From contig OY720346.1 in NCBI GenBank assembly GCA_963082975.1, positions 73,400,767 to 73,464,766 of the forward strand: a DNA stretch of 64,000 bases. Direction: 5' to 3'. A program made the translations under genes and the position numbers. Below are positions 22,441 through 32,514 of this stretch, one piece after another; position 1 is the stretch's first letter; each line of letters begins with the position of its first letter. Origin of the DNA: Labia minor (lineage: Eukaryota; Arthropoda; Insecta; Dermaptera; Spongiphoridae). The notes under the pieces were generated by a model. It saw only the letters and a list, made by a program, of their open reading frames with translations. It made no database searches and was not told the origin of the DNA.

Positions 22441-22861
22441 GTAAAATTATATAATAGTAGTGAAAATGTATCTACGTTTCATGATGAATCTATTCGTATA
22501 GGTTTTATCTGTTGTTATGAGGCAAGATTTTTGTTGAACTGTAAAAATAAACCGATATTAAAATTAATTAAAAATTTCCATGTAATGATACAAAAAATCA
22601 ATTTTATTTAGAATCTGGCTACAATTATGGTCAATGGATTGATCTTGGTCACAATTTACAAGATTTAGTCAAAAATTTTAATAAAATGAAATCCATTGAT
22701 TTGATTGGTTTTTCTAATTTTCCAAAACGTTCTATAAATATGAGTTCCAAGTTTTTACTAATATGAAGCGTTGAGGAGGTGGGTCCTATCAGAGGCACAT
22801 AAGACATGTCTCACTCGTGAATATACGGGGTTTTGCTAATCGAAAAAGTGACGTAATCTGG

Positions 22862-22932
22862 ATATATTTGAATTAACCCCCGAAGGGGGTTAATTCAAAT
22901 ATATATAGGAGACTCTTAAAGAGTCTCCTATA
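22862..22932. repeat. two adjoining perfect palindromes
   Basis: First: arms 22862-22881 and 22885-22904 (20 bp each, 3-nt loop, core AACCCCCGAAGGGGGTT). Second: arms 22904-22917 and 22919-22932 (14 bp, 1-nt loop, GGAGACTCTTAAAGAGTCTCC centre split). They share base 22904. Either strand would fold into a double hairpin. Confidence 0.9.
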
Positions 22933-23069
22933 AGAGACAAGATTTCAATTTTTTTTTCTTTTTAATGATGCTATGCAAGGTATTCTCCTTCATCCAAATA
23001 AATTTGATTTTTTGAATGATCAGGGTAGGGGGGGAGTAAGCGTAAGGGAATGGATTGAAAGAAGTCAAC

Positions 23070-23244
23070 GGGTAAAGGACATGATTCCTTCAGGTAGAAG
23101 AGGGATTTAGAAGAAATCATGAGCTCACGTGAGGGCAGGGACGCCAATCCCTGAAATAGAATTCTTTTCTACTGGATTTATAGAAAAGAATCTACTCGCT
23201 ACCCGGGATATTATTTTTAAATTTATTAAAAAATAATTTTAGAT
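23070..23244 (+). repeat. internal direct repeat of H3, right copy
   Basis: Partner of 21475-21645 in the same orientation. The flanks immediately after the two copies differ. Confidence 0.8.
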
Positions 23245-23677
23245 CATAATCATCCTATATATGTTATTACATCTTTTATATACCATATATTTATATTTTT
23301 CTTATCCCGATAATTTATATACTTTTTATCCAAGAGCTTCCTTTTCACAAAACAGTCCTATACTACTCTACTCTACCCAAATTTCGGCTCTATCTCCCCC
23401 TCCTCTCATATCCATTCCAAAATGAAGTATTTATTTAAAATGAAGTTATAAATTTAAATGAAAAATAATAAGCCCTTCCATTTACAATTTTTTTTTTATT
23501 AATATTATTATAATAATTAAAACTAACATATCTTTCATATATCTAAATCGGCGATATAATGACTTCTTTAATTATCTTCTAAAATTTTAAAATTATTTGC
23601 ACATATCCATAGTCGACCGCAGACTATATTTTATTGAAAAAGTAGCCCCTAAAAGCTAAAAGTTTGGTCACACCTTG

Positions 23678-24101
23678 ATATATAGTATCAAAAAAAAATA
23701 TTTTAAAATTTTAATTACAATGACTATTTTATATTATTTTGGTTTTTATTTTTAGTTTAATTACTCAATTATTAATTACTACTATATTTTAAGTAAAATA
23801 TTTTCCGACAATGAATATAAAATTAATACTTTGGAAACTACCACTTTCAGTTTCCGGATATACACCAAAAGTGGATGAATTAATGCTACTAGTGCATTAA
23901 GTAAATATACCGAATTTTATCAAAATCCGTCGAGTCGTACAAGCTGTACACGTCTATACGGACACACAATGGACAGAGGGACGGCCGGACAGACATCATG
24001 CTAAAAATACTTTTTTCTGTTTGGTGGAGATATGTAAAAATCTCCACATGTGAAATTTGGTGTGAAAACAATACCTTCCCTTCCTATCATCGGTCGGTAA
24101 T
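23678..24101 (-). mobile_element. R2 Helentron-like copy, 5' part (after hAT)
   Basis: Continuation of the copy starting at 21314. The right end CTATCATCGGTCGGTAAT is the R2 5' terminus. A short GGACAGAGGGACGGCCGGACAGACATC microsatellite-derived block lies near 23971-23997. The left part (23690-23850) matches 47080-47430, which confirms it as R2 interior. Confidence 0.75.
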
Positions 24102-24425
24102 AATTAATTTTATATATGTAAAGCAACAAATAGTAATTAATTTAAAAAACCAAGAAAAATCAACTTATAGAAAGAAGAGAAAACGGGCAAAAAAAGTATA
24201 GAAAATAACAAGGAGGAAAGATGACAAAAACCAAAACTATACAATTTCATTTATTATAAGAGTAATAAATAAATTGTTTGTATAATTTATTTATATTTGA
24301 ATTAATTATTTATTTCTAATTAATAATCAAACTGAAAAAGAATTCCCTAATAGTGGCGATGAGTGAACAGAGAGGGGGAGATATTCAGAATTTGTATTAA
24401 GATAAAGATTGATATTGTTCTAAAG

Positions 24426-24667
24426 CAGGCGTGGGCAAATACTTTTAAGCGCGGGCCAAAATGAAATTTTCCAAATGTCTCCCGGGCCGGAGGACCATAT
24501 TTAGACAACACCACCCGGGACATTTGTAAAAAGAATTTACCTTTTTTAAGAGCCATAATGAATAAAAGATCGAAATAAGAGCCAAACTTTTTCAACGGAC
24601 CGGCGGGCCGGATAAAATGAGAAAAAGGGGCGAATCCGGCCCGCGGACCGACTTTTGCCCACCCCTG
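24426..24667. mobile_element. 242-bp hAT MITE H4 with perfect 8-bp TSD
   Basis: Ends CAGGCGTGGGCAAATACTTT and ACTTTTGCCCACCCCTG are inverted. TTCTAAAG flanks exactly on both sides (24418-24425, 24668-24675). The GC-rich interior has GGGCCGG and GGCCCGCGGACC. The minus-strand 82-residue frame here is not recognised as transposase. Confidence 0.9.
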
Positions 24668-24677
24668 TTCTAAAGTA

Positions 24678-25001
24678 ATTGTTCAGATTAGTTGTCATGT
24701 CATGAATTTGTATAAAAATTACTAGTGAATTTTTTTGTTAATTAATTAAATAATTTCTCTTAATCCAAATCGAACCAAAAAAACCGAAAATTAGTGAATA
24801 ATTAGAGAATTAGTCAATAAATCATTACTTAATGGATGTACATTTCAACGTTCATCTATCTAACTTAAAAAATCTTTATTTATCTCATAAACTAGAAAAG
24901 ACCTAAAAATATTACATAAGAAAAGTGTCTTTGGAATTAACAAAGGAATCCACTGGTAAAGTTTTATACAAATCGATAACATGACAACTAATCTGAACAA
25001 T
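24678..25001. mobile_element. Tc1/mariner-type MITE, ~49-bp inverted ends, copy 1
   Basis: Ends ATTGTTCAGATTAGTTGTCA and the exact complement at the right are flanked by TA (24676-24677, 25002-25003). The interior shares TCATAAACTAGAA, TTACATAAGAAAAGT and GGAATTAA with 47158-47333. The left TA directly abuts the target duplication of hAT H4. Confidence 0.85.
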
Positions 25002-25350
25002 TACCCGTTCTTGTAACTTGTATAAGACTTGTTATAGGAATAATTTTTATTTTAGTGATTTTTCTTTTATTACGATACGAAAAATTCCATTACAAACCAC
25101 ATTGACTTATGTAAGTATTCATTAAATATAAATATGAATTAATTCAAAGGAAAATATAATAAGAATGATAATGAAATAGAAATTAAGATTATAAACGATT
25201 TAATTTCAAAATTCAAAGAGAATAATTTAATAAAAAGAAATAAAAGAATTGCATTCGAAAATGACAGTTAATTAATATGGCGGCGAATTTCACCTTCTTA
25301 TCTGTTAAAATATTCATTAATTATTACTTATTAAATTAAAAAAAAAATAA

Positions 25351-25984
25351 GTTGAACCGACCGACTGTTTGAAATAAATTAATTTCCAGCTATAGAAACA
25401 ATTTCAAATAATTTTAATATATCTATTAATGTAATAAAAACAGATATGGATACATAAATAATAAATATAAACATTTTTAATTTTATTTTATTTATAATAT
25501 ATATGCAAGACCAGGCTGTGACGTCATGAATGGCTGGATGACGTCATATAATTTTAAATCAAGAAAAAACTAATAAATATGATTTTTCTCGAGGATAAAA
25601 CCACTACAAAGTGCATGATTCGTGGTGATATATAAAAAAATCTCCTTTGGTGTGAAAATAACCCTTTCCTTCCTATCGTCGATCGCTAATACTACCACTT
25701 CCGGTTTCCGGAATTGCACCAAAAGTTGATCAATTCATCCCACTGATGCATTAAGTAAATATACCAAATTTCATCAAAATCGGTTGAGCCGTTCAGGCTG
25801 TACACATCTATACGGACGGACGGACGGACAGACGGACAGACGGACAGACGGACGGACGGACAGACATCATGCTAAAAATACTTTTTTCTGTTTAGAAAAT
25901 GCATGATTCGTGGAGATATGTAAAAATCTCCACATGTGAAATTTGGTGTGAAAACAATACCTCCCTTACTATCGTCGGTCGGTA
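25351..25984 (-). mobile_element. R2 Helentron-like copy, subtype b
   Basis: The 5' end is at the right (ATCGTCGGTCGGTAATT). A 53-bp (GACG/GACA)n microsatellite lies at 25813-25865, which on the element strand is GTCY repeats. An internal second copy of the 5' terminal block lies at 25606-25690. The 3' inverted repeat GAACCGACCGAC is near the left, but the outer hairpin is deleted. TGACGTCAT motifs at 25518-25547 are subtype-specific. Confidence 0.82.
25813..25865. repeat. (GACG/GACA)n microsatellite in R2
   Basis: Thirteen or so 4-bp units alternate GACG and GACA. On the element strand this is GTCC/GTCT, the GTCY type I recall from Drosophila DINE-1 elements. Confidence 0.9.
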
Positions 25985-26225
25985 ATTATCGTTATTAAAA
26001 ATATAAAAATGGATCGAAATATTATAAAAATTATATTTATTTAGTTTGTTGAATAATTAAAAAAAATATTATAAAAATCTTTTGATGTGTTGAAAATAAA
26101 AATAATATTTTTAATGGTCAAAGAATATATAATAATATAAATAAGAAATTCAAATTTTTTTCTTAACAATGCTTGAGAGATGGATTATTAATAGATAAAA
26201 ATAATTAATTAAAATAATATATTTA

Positions 26226-26681
26226 CGAGGGTGGGGTGAAGTTTCCGGCCTGACCAAGAAAACAGATGTTTTTAAATTTTTTTTTTTTTTGCTTTATTTT
26301 TCAACATTCAAGAAAGCTGAGACATGTACGATGTCAGCTGAACGTGTACGAAATATATTGCACAACCATTTGAATATGGAAAGCTATGTGCAACATGGGT
26401 GCCGTGTTTGCTAACGTTAGACCAAAAACTGCTTCGAAAAACCATTACTACCGACAATTTGCCGCTGTAGGCGTAATCAAAACGAATTTTTGCGTCGATT
26501 CATAACTGTTGATGAGACTTAAATTAAATTAATTAATTAAATTAATTAATTAACCTAAATTAGAATACTGTTATGAGAAATGTGTCAGTGATGATAGAGA
26601 TTATGTTGAAAAATATAGTGAAAAAAAATTTAAAATCATCGTTTTTCTTGGTCAGGCCGGAAACTTTTTACCCCACCCTCG
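26226..26681 (+). mobile_element. mariner MITE R3, copy 2
   Basis: Ends CGAGGGTGGGGTGAAGTTTC and ...ACCCCACCCTCG are flanked by TA. The plus strand keeps KIAETCTMSAERVR-like and VCxLTLDQKLLRKT-like N-terminal blocks, a decayed first aspartate block, the AATT filler (26521-26553), and the C-terminal CISDDRDYVEK-like stub. It is non-autonomous. Confidence 0.87.
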
Positions 26682-26846
26682 TATTCCTCTTCTATCGGTT
26701 TAACTATAACGGGTTATAGACAAAGTGCATTAGGCACTTTATTGAATTTGTGGTCTAATTTTGTTCTACCAAGGGACTTGGATCCTAATATCGGCTTAAT
26801 TAGACTCTGTCCCCATTTCGAATTTAGTTATATACACATATACTAT

Positions 26847-26877
<31 letters not shown>

Positions 26878-27928
26878 AAATTTAAAAAGTATTCCATTTT
26901 TTTTTTTAATAAAAATTTTATATCTTATATATTATATAATAAAACTTTTAAATACTTGGCAAATTTTTAATAAGTATATAAATATTCTAGATATATAAGA
27001 TAAGATATATAAGAATAATAGAATCTCATTCGGTCGATCAAGACATAAAAATGGTGTCCAATTTATCTCCAAAACAGATCAATGGCGTTATATAAGAGTT
27101 AAATTTATATATATTTTATATAACTAATAAACTCTCTCAAAACGAATGTTTTCTTTTTCAATTGGAATAAAATGAGATTGTTTTTTATTTTTTCATTTTT
27201 GTTTTTTGTTTTTTTTTTTTTAAATAATTAAGTCCAATTGGACTGGGAGTTTCATCAGCAGTAGCTTTATGTTTATGTGTCTGTCTGTAGGTCTCAAGGA
27301 ACTAAAACTTTTAAGACGCATGGCTTTATAGAAATGAAGAGAGAGGCATGGATGGACCAGACAACCCATCCAGTGTGTCAGATTGGTTTTTATATTTGCC
27401 TACAAAGTTTATGAGAAAGAAAGAGTGGTGGGGGGAGGTTGGGAGGAAGGGGTTGAATGGCTTAGAAAACAAGATGAGAGAAGAGGGTGGGAGATGAGTC
27501 GGGGTCACAAAACAGAAAATTCACTCGGGTAGTAAAAGATCAAATAACTAGAAGAATGTGATGAGGAAGCAATTGTAGCCAAACGCGCCCGCATCCGACC
27601 GGCACATTTTCACCCCTTTCTCCCCTCCTCCAATCTTCACCCATCACCAGCATCCCCTATAAATGGCTTTTATTATTGAATGTAAATATGTTGATGAATA
27701 ATAAATATAAAAAAAAAATTGGAGATTGAAATTTTTGGTTTAAATATTCAATGGTAAGAAAAACGTTATTATTATACTTATTACAAGAGTGTTTCTCATA
27801 GTAATGTATTTATTAATCAATTATTATTCTTCAAATGAAAAAAAGAAATTTAAAATTCAATCAGTCAAACGTTTTATTATAATTTCTAGATTGGTAGAAA
27901 GGCCTTTAACAGATATTTAAACATTTTT
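26682..27928. other. single-copy DNA with C/G-rich islands
   Basis: A TA run at 26848-26870 and an (A/T)-rich stretch to 27230. An island at 27320-27660 contains a purine-rich GGTGGGGGGAGG tract and AACGCGCCCGCATCCGACCGG. No exon is recognised. Confidence 0.4.
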
Positions 27929-28330
27929 ACCGACCGAATATGTTTTACATGTGAAGATTTTTACATATCTCGACGAATTATGCATTTTGTTAAAAAAAAA
28001 AGTATTTTTAGCTTGATGTTTGTCCGTCCGTCCGACTGTCCGTCCTTCTGCCCGTCCGTTTGTATAGATGTGTACAGCTCTAACGGCTCAACAGATTTTG
28101 ATAAAATTTAGTATATTTACTTAATGCATCAGTATGATGAATTGATCAACTTTTGGTGTATATCCGGAAACCCGAAGTGGTAGTGCTACCGATCGACGAT
28201 AGGAAGGAAAGGGTTATTTTCACAAAAATTTCACTTGAGGAGATTTTTTACATATCTCCATGAATCATGCACTTTGTATTGGTTTTATCCTCGGGAAAAA
28301 TCATCTTCATTAGTTTTTTCTTTACAATTT
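27929..28330 (+). mobile_element. R2 Helentron-like copy, 5' two-thirds
   Basis: Begins ACCGACCGAATATG (5' terminus), then a GTCCGTCCGTCCGACTGTCC microsatellite at about 28021-28056, CCGATCGACGATAGGAAGG as the internal repeat of the terminus (28190-28208), and CTCGGGAAAAATCATCTTCAT. The 3' inverted repeat and hairpin are missing. Confidence 0.8.
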
Positions 28331-29038
28331 TTGCGTGTAGTTGATAGCAATATAGTTGATAATTTTCATAAGATTTTTAAATTTTTTTACCATTTTATAA
28401 AAAGTTAATTGATTTTTTCTAATTGATTTAATATTACTTTCAACCATTCTCATCCATGAAGGATCTCTTCTGATTTAATTCCTTCTAGTTTGGTATTGTA
28501 CTTTTTAAATTAAATAGATTTAGGAACACAGTAAATAGTATTATGTAATTTTTCAAACCATTTATAATTTATTATATTTATGCGTTTTGGTAATATTACA
28601 TTGATTCTATATCGAAGGTTTAATTACTACGATTATAAAAGTATGTCTCTCAAACCGGTTTTTATTATGAAATCCAATTATCGCAGAATCAATATAATTT
28701 TCAAGATCTTCAAATTTCTTAACATCCTGGGTAGGTGAAGAAATGATATTTTGAATGGTGTTGTTTTGGATTGTTAATGATTCTCCAATCATACAATCTG
28801 TCAAGTTTTCACAATTTTTTGTACATACTTAATGGTACAATTCTCCATTAGAATATATATTCTTCCCCAAGAGGCAAACAACCTCTTTTTTAAGGTTCTC
28901 TATTTCTTCACTACTTTTTCCTATATATTTTTATGTATCATAGTTATCTTTCGATCCATTATATTTTGAGTATTAATCCCAAATGAGAGTTGCGGGTATC
29001 TGGGAAAAAATCTTCCCTAAAGGCAATTGTTGCTTGTT
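28331..29038. other. unclassified AT-rich DNA
   Basis: A minus-strand open frame of 65 residues (28607-28804, beginning MTDCMIGESLTIQ) has no recognised motif. The block just left of the SINE (28960-29038) gives minus-strand LEQATIAFREDFFPDTR, which may belong to a further LINE piece. Function is unknown. Confidence 0.3.
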
Positions 29039-29049
29039 CCAGATTAGTT

Positions 29050-29317
29050 CTTCGTTGTCGATAACTTCCTAGCGGAAGTGTCGTGGCCCTAATAACTCCA
29101 CAGGGGTCATAGGGTGTTCATGGGAAAATTTGACCGAAGTGGTTTCCCCTTGCCTTCTTCGGTGGGGCAGCCGATGTTAAATTGAATTAGATTTTTATAT
29201 TTATTAATTTATTAATTAAATTATTAAATAAATATATAATCTTGAGTTCTATGCTGGGATTCGAACTCAGGCTTCCTGTGTAGAAGTCTAGTACTCTACC
29301 CACTCAGCCATGCTGCC
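29050..29317 (-). repeat. tRNA-derived SINE family B, copy 1, 11-bp TSD
   Basis: Minus strand: GGCAGCATGGCTGAGTGGG includes a near-consensus A box (complement of 29299-29310), GAGTTCGAATCCC is the B box (29256-29268), and the body includes CGGCTGCCCCACCGAAGAAG and CTTCCGCTAGGAAGTTATCG. CCAGATTAGTT flanks both sides exactly (29039-29049, 29318-29328). The tail is GAA-rich in the second copy at 51694. It is not a working tRNA gene because no acceptor stem closes. Confidence 0.9.
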
Positions 29318-29364
29318 CCAGATTAGTTACCATATAGTTAATAACACCCATTAACATCCTTATT

Positions 29365-29700
29365 CATATCCGAGGTTTACTTTCTCAGCATAAATGCTGG
29401 AAATATTCACCTATCCCTCAGATGGTTTGTGATTAGGAAGAGGTTTTCATATTTAGTCATTTTAATACTCTCGGTCTTCCCTATATTTTCGGAAAGCGGT
29501 ACTGTGCTACGTCAATAATATATCCTAATTTTTTTTTCATTGTTTATAAGGACAATATAAGGTCATTGTAAACAATTGTCCTGTCAATATTGGTCGATCC
29601 CAATATAACAGTGCCTATGCAGACTCAAGTGCTGGGATTGTATTTGTAATAAGGAAGTGTATTACACTCTGGACAAGCAAATTGATATTTAAAAGTTATT
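29365..29700 (-). pseudogene. non-LTR retrotransposon fragment B
   Basis: Minus-strand reading with frameshifts gives NIDRTIVYNDLIL, KKKLGYIIDVA, then TVPLSENIGKTES and KMTKYENL. These match the post-RT region of LINEs with an RPDIV...IIDVA pattern. It then jumps to 3'UTR sequence with AGCATAAATGCTGG, which parallels AGCACAAGTGCTGG in fragment A. The 3' end is near 29370. Confidence 0.6.
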
Positions 29701-29705
29701 GAACT

Positions 29706-30051
29706 TTTATTATTATTATTATCCGAGTTTTCACACTTAATCAGCACAAGTGCTGGTAAACTTTGACCTACCCCAGTCGTTCTTTTATTTTATATAGGGT
29801 TAGGCTCGGACGCTGTGGAGAGGGAATTCACCCTAACCCACAGTTATTCTCATTTTTTGTTTTTCTATTCATTAAATTACATCGCTATGAGTCTTCTAAC
29901 TATATAACAAGTCTGTAAAACTACAGCCTTTTGGACGAGTGGTGTTAATTCATCTGATATTCCTAACGATCTGATGTTCTTTTTCAGGTTGGTGCTGGCT
30001 AGTCCCCCCACAGACATTACAATCGGAACAATTTTGACCCCGTCCAACTTA
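29706..30051 (-). pseudogene. non-LTR retrotransposon 3' end, fragment A
   Basis: On the minus strand 30051-29878 reads about 58 codons without a stop: KLDGVKIVPIVMSVGGLAS, then TNLKKNIRSLGI, and ends YIVRRLIAM plus TAA. This is the extreme C-terminus of a LINE ORF (families with a KVKVVPIVIGALG-type motif). A ~170-bp 3'UTR and an (ATA)n tail (29707-29722) follow. The 5' part is truncated next to another (AAT)n stretch. The exact clade is uncertain. Confidence 0.7.
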
Positions 30052-31206
30052 TTATTATTATTATTGTCAACATTATGTTACTTTTTCAGTACTATAGAAA
30101 TTTGTTTTGTTTTTATAAGTTATTTTGAAATTATTTGACATTTATTTATAAAAAATAATTAATTATAGATTAAAAAAACTGCAACCCGCCTCTAATTTTT
30201 TATGATTTATAATGTAGAGAGAATATATGTAAAAAAAATTGATCAAAAGAAATTTTAATATTTATAATAAATATTAAAAATTGAAAAACACATTGGAGGT
30301 GAATCAAATAAAAAAAATAATATATATATATATTAAATGTCAAATTTAAAACTGTCCAGACGTGTCGGAAAATTCTTTGTGTTTTTTATTCTATTAATGG
30401 AATAGCTATCGCACACGAAAAACAAGATTTGTTTCTGGCAATATCACTTGGAAAATAAGCAAAGGCTTTCATCTCAGCAGCAGCTTTCAGGCTTTTTTTT
30501 CTCTCACTTCCAGGGGCCCTCGTCAACCGTCAACAAGAAGCAAAGTAATCAATTTCTCGTATTAAAGATGCATAGCCAATGTGAGAAAGGTTGTTTTTCT
30601 TTAAGCAGTCACTACTACCACCCCCCCCCACCACCACTCCCCGACAAAAAGTCATCCATCAAAAAGGGGTGAAACTCCAACCTTCTGCCCTTCTCGCTTT
30701 TATTACTCTAAAATAAATTTGTTGGCACTAATTTTTTTCTATTCTCTTTCTTCATAGTTTTTTTTTTTTTTATTATTTTTTTTTTTTGTTTTAATTTTTG
30801 TTTCCCTCTTAACACTCAGAAGCCAATTTTATAAACAACTCGACAGTTTTCTTATATTTTATATTATTTTTGATGATTAACTGCGTTAATATTTTATCGC
30901 GTGGAAAACAAAATAAGTTTGGCTCAAGTTTATTACTAAGGGAAAAGACTAGGAAATAGAAGGATGGGGAGGGGGAGATCATCAGGGGTGGGGGAGGGGA
31001 AGAAGGGATGCAAAAACAACTCATGAAGTCATTTTATTCTTGCAAATGTATTTTTTTTTTAATAATAGATCAACAATTTTAACGAAGACAGGAAATGGAT
31101 TAAAACAAATTGAAGTGATTTTTCAAAAGGTAAAGTAAAATAATTAATAAAAAGAAATATCAAAAAATATTAAATATTAATTAAAATATGACCTATAATA
31201 GATCAT
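30052..31206. other. single-copy DNA, GC-richer island at 30360-30690
   Basis: The island contains CAGCAGCAGCTTTCAGG, GGGGCCCTCGTCAACCGTCA and a C-rich CCACCCCCCCCCACC tract. A 74-residue plus frame (30448-30672) is low-complexity at its end and unrecognised. A G-rich GGGGAGGGGGAGATC tract lies at 30966-30980. No exon is assigned. Confidence 0.4.
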
Positions 31207-32013
31207 AATTTTGAATTATTTCGAAAAATATTTGTTTATTCATCAATATCCATTTTGTACCCTTCAAAGTAATTCCTCTCAGATATAATGCACTTATGCC
31301 AGCGCTTCTTTCGATTTATTTCATCAATTGTGGCAAAACGCTTTCCTTTCATTGGTCTTTTCAGTTTTGGGAATAGGAAAATGTCACAGGGAGCCAAATC
31401 TGGCGAATACGGTGGTTGAGCTATGATTACGATGTTGTTTTTGGCCACAAATTCACAAAAAAGCAATGATATGTGAGCTGGTGCATTATCGTTATGAAGA
31501 ATCCATTATTCGTTTTTCTACAATTCCGATTTTTTGAGCATAATGCTTCATGCATAACTTCCTTGTATTATGCCTTATTAATAGTTCGACTTTACAAGAA
31601 CTCATGATGCACCACGCCATTGTAATCGAAGAAATCTGTGAGCAAACGCTCATCGTCATCAACATCTTCTCGACCTTCTGTAAAGAACTTGTCCAACTTA
31701 CAAGAAACATGTTTTTGAGACAAAGTAGACCCGCTGATTGCTACAGTCAACAATTTTAAGTGCGTTGGAGGACTTTATTCCAAAATTTAATACAGATTCT
31801 TTAATCCATTTTTTTAAGTAAAAAATCGAAGAACACACAAAAACATGACTAACTTTTTCAGTTGTCAAAAACAAACTTATAATCCAAAATGGCTGATAAT
31901 GTCAACAGAAGAGAAATATATGTATACCAACATAACAAAAAAAATTTTTCGAAAATCGAATGTACACAGCCCGCGAAAATTCAAAATTAACCTTTTCTTT
32001 TGAACAGACCTCG
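31207..32013 (-). mobile_element. mariner transposon R4, 3' end truncated
   Basis: The right terminus ...CCTTTTCTTTTGAACAGACCTCG is preserved; the left inverted repeat is lost at about 31207, although the coding end is present. The N-terminal part (31730-31900), FTEGREDVDD-like and LLTDFF-like segments, and the catalytic end follow along the minus strand. Confidence 0.85.
31236..31710 (-). pseudogene. mariner transposase remnant (R4)
   Basis: Two adjacent minus-strand frames. The upstream one (31492-31710) reads decayed segments (SSITMAWCIMSSCK) and ends at the second aspartate region RIMDSS. The downstream one (31236-31466) gives AQPPYSPDLAPCDIFLFP with the third aspartate, then RPMKGKRFATIDEI, RWHKCIISERNYFEG and KMDIDE at its end. 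The frameshift between them removes the DNAPAH histidine context. The normal protein is about 340 residues in one frame. Confidence 0.85.
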
Positions 32014-32059
32014 TATATCATTTATCTCTATAAATATAATAAATGATATATTTATTATA

Positions 32060-32164
32060 TTTTCATGTCTGTCTGTCTGTCTGTTCAGAAATTTTGATTT
32101 ATTTATACTCAAACATGGCTGAAACAATTTCGATGAAATAAATTCTTGCATATCTTATTTGAAC
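32060..32164 (-). mobile_element. HINE-like fragment with (GTCT)n
   Basis: A GTCTGTCTGTCTGTCTG run (32067-32083) is followed by text whose complement reads ATTTCATCGAAATTGTTTCA and GCCATGTTTGAGTATAA. This is the same order (ATTTCATC, then a GCC-GTT block, then GACA microsatellite) as in R1 and R2. It is cut at the right by the foldback at 32165. Confidence 0.5.
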
Positions 32165-32498
32165 ATAGGCTATAAATTCTATTAATAACTAATCAATAAC
32201 CGCAGAAATTAATTTTTTAAAATTTGATATGTAGATGTTGTCATTCATTAGCGCAAAGAATACAATACAAAGAAATTGTAGTTGCAATATAAATGTTTTC
32301 AGTGTGTTAAATAAGTTAAAAAAAAACAATATGATTAATTGAAATATTGTGAATATTATCAAAATAAAAATAAAAATATAATATATAATTCTTTGAATTG
32401 TATTCTTTGCGCTGATGAATGACAACATGTACTTATCAAATTTTAAAAAAATAATTTCTGCGGTTATTGATTGGATATTAATAAAATTTCTAGCCTAT
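32165..32498. mobile_element. foldback MITE, ~110-bp arms, GAAC flanks
   Basis: Arms 32165-32275 and 32388-32498 are inverted copies. ATAGGCTA begins and TAGCCTAT ends the element, and both arms contain CAATAACCGCAGAAATTA-type and GCGCAAAGAATACAA-type blocks. GAAC lies directly outside both ends (32161-32164, 32499-32502), a 4-bp candidate duplication. Superfamily not assigned. Confidence 0.82.
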
Positions 32499-32514
32499 GA
32501 ACAGACATAAAAAA

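Larger units (their letters stand above)
21386..23677. mobile_element. 2.3-kb hAT element H3 with perfect 8-bp TSD
   Basis: Ends CAGGGGTGGCCAACACGTCG and ...AAAGTTTGGTCACACCTTG are imperfect hAT-type inverted repeats. ATATATAG flanks both sides exactly (21378-21385 and 23678-23685). It interrupts an R2 copy. No transposase is recognisable. Two ~172-bp direct repeats (21475-21645, 23070-23244) bracket a 1.4-kb core with a GC-rich block and two palindromes. Confidence 0.75.

Noticed and set aside
21475-23244. LTR retrotransposon based on two direct repeats
   Set aside because: No TG...CA ends, primer-binding site, polypurine tract or coding sequence, and the pair lies inside a hAT with its own duplication.
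25813-25865. CRISPR-like or regulatory repeat array
   Set aside because: Four-base units without spacers; it is the R2 microsatellite.
29250-29319. Functional tRNA gene
   Set aside because: A and B boxes are good but the acceptor stem does not close and the block is joined to a SINE body with a target duplication.
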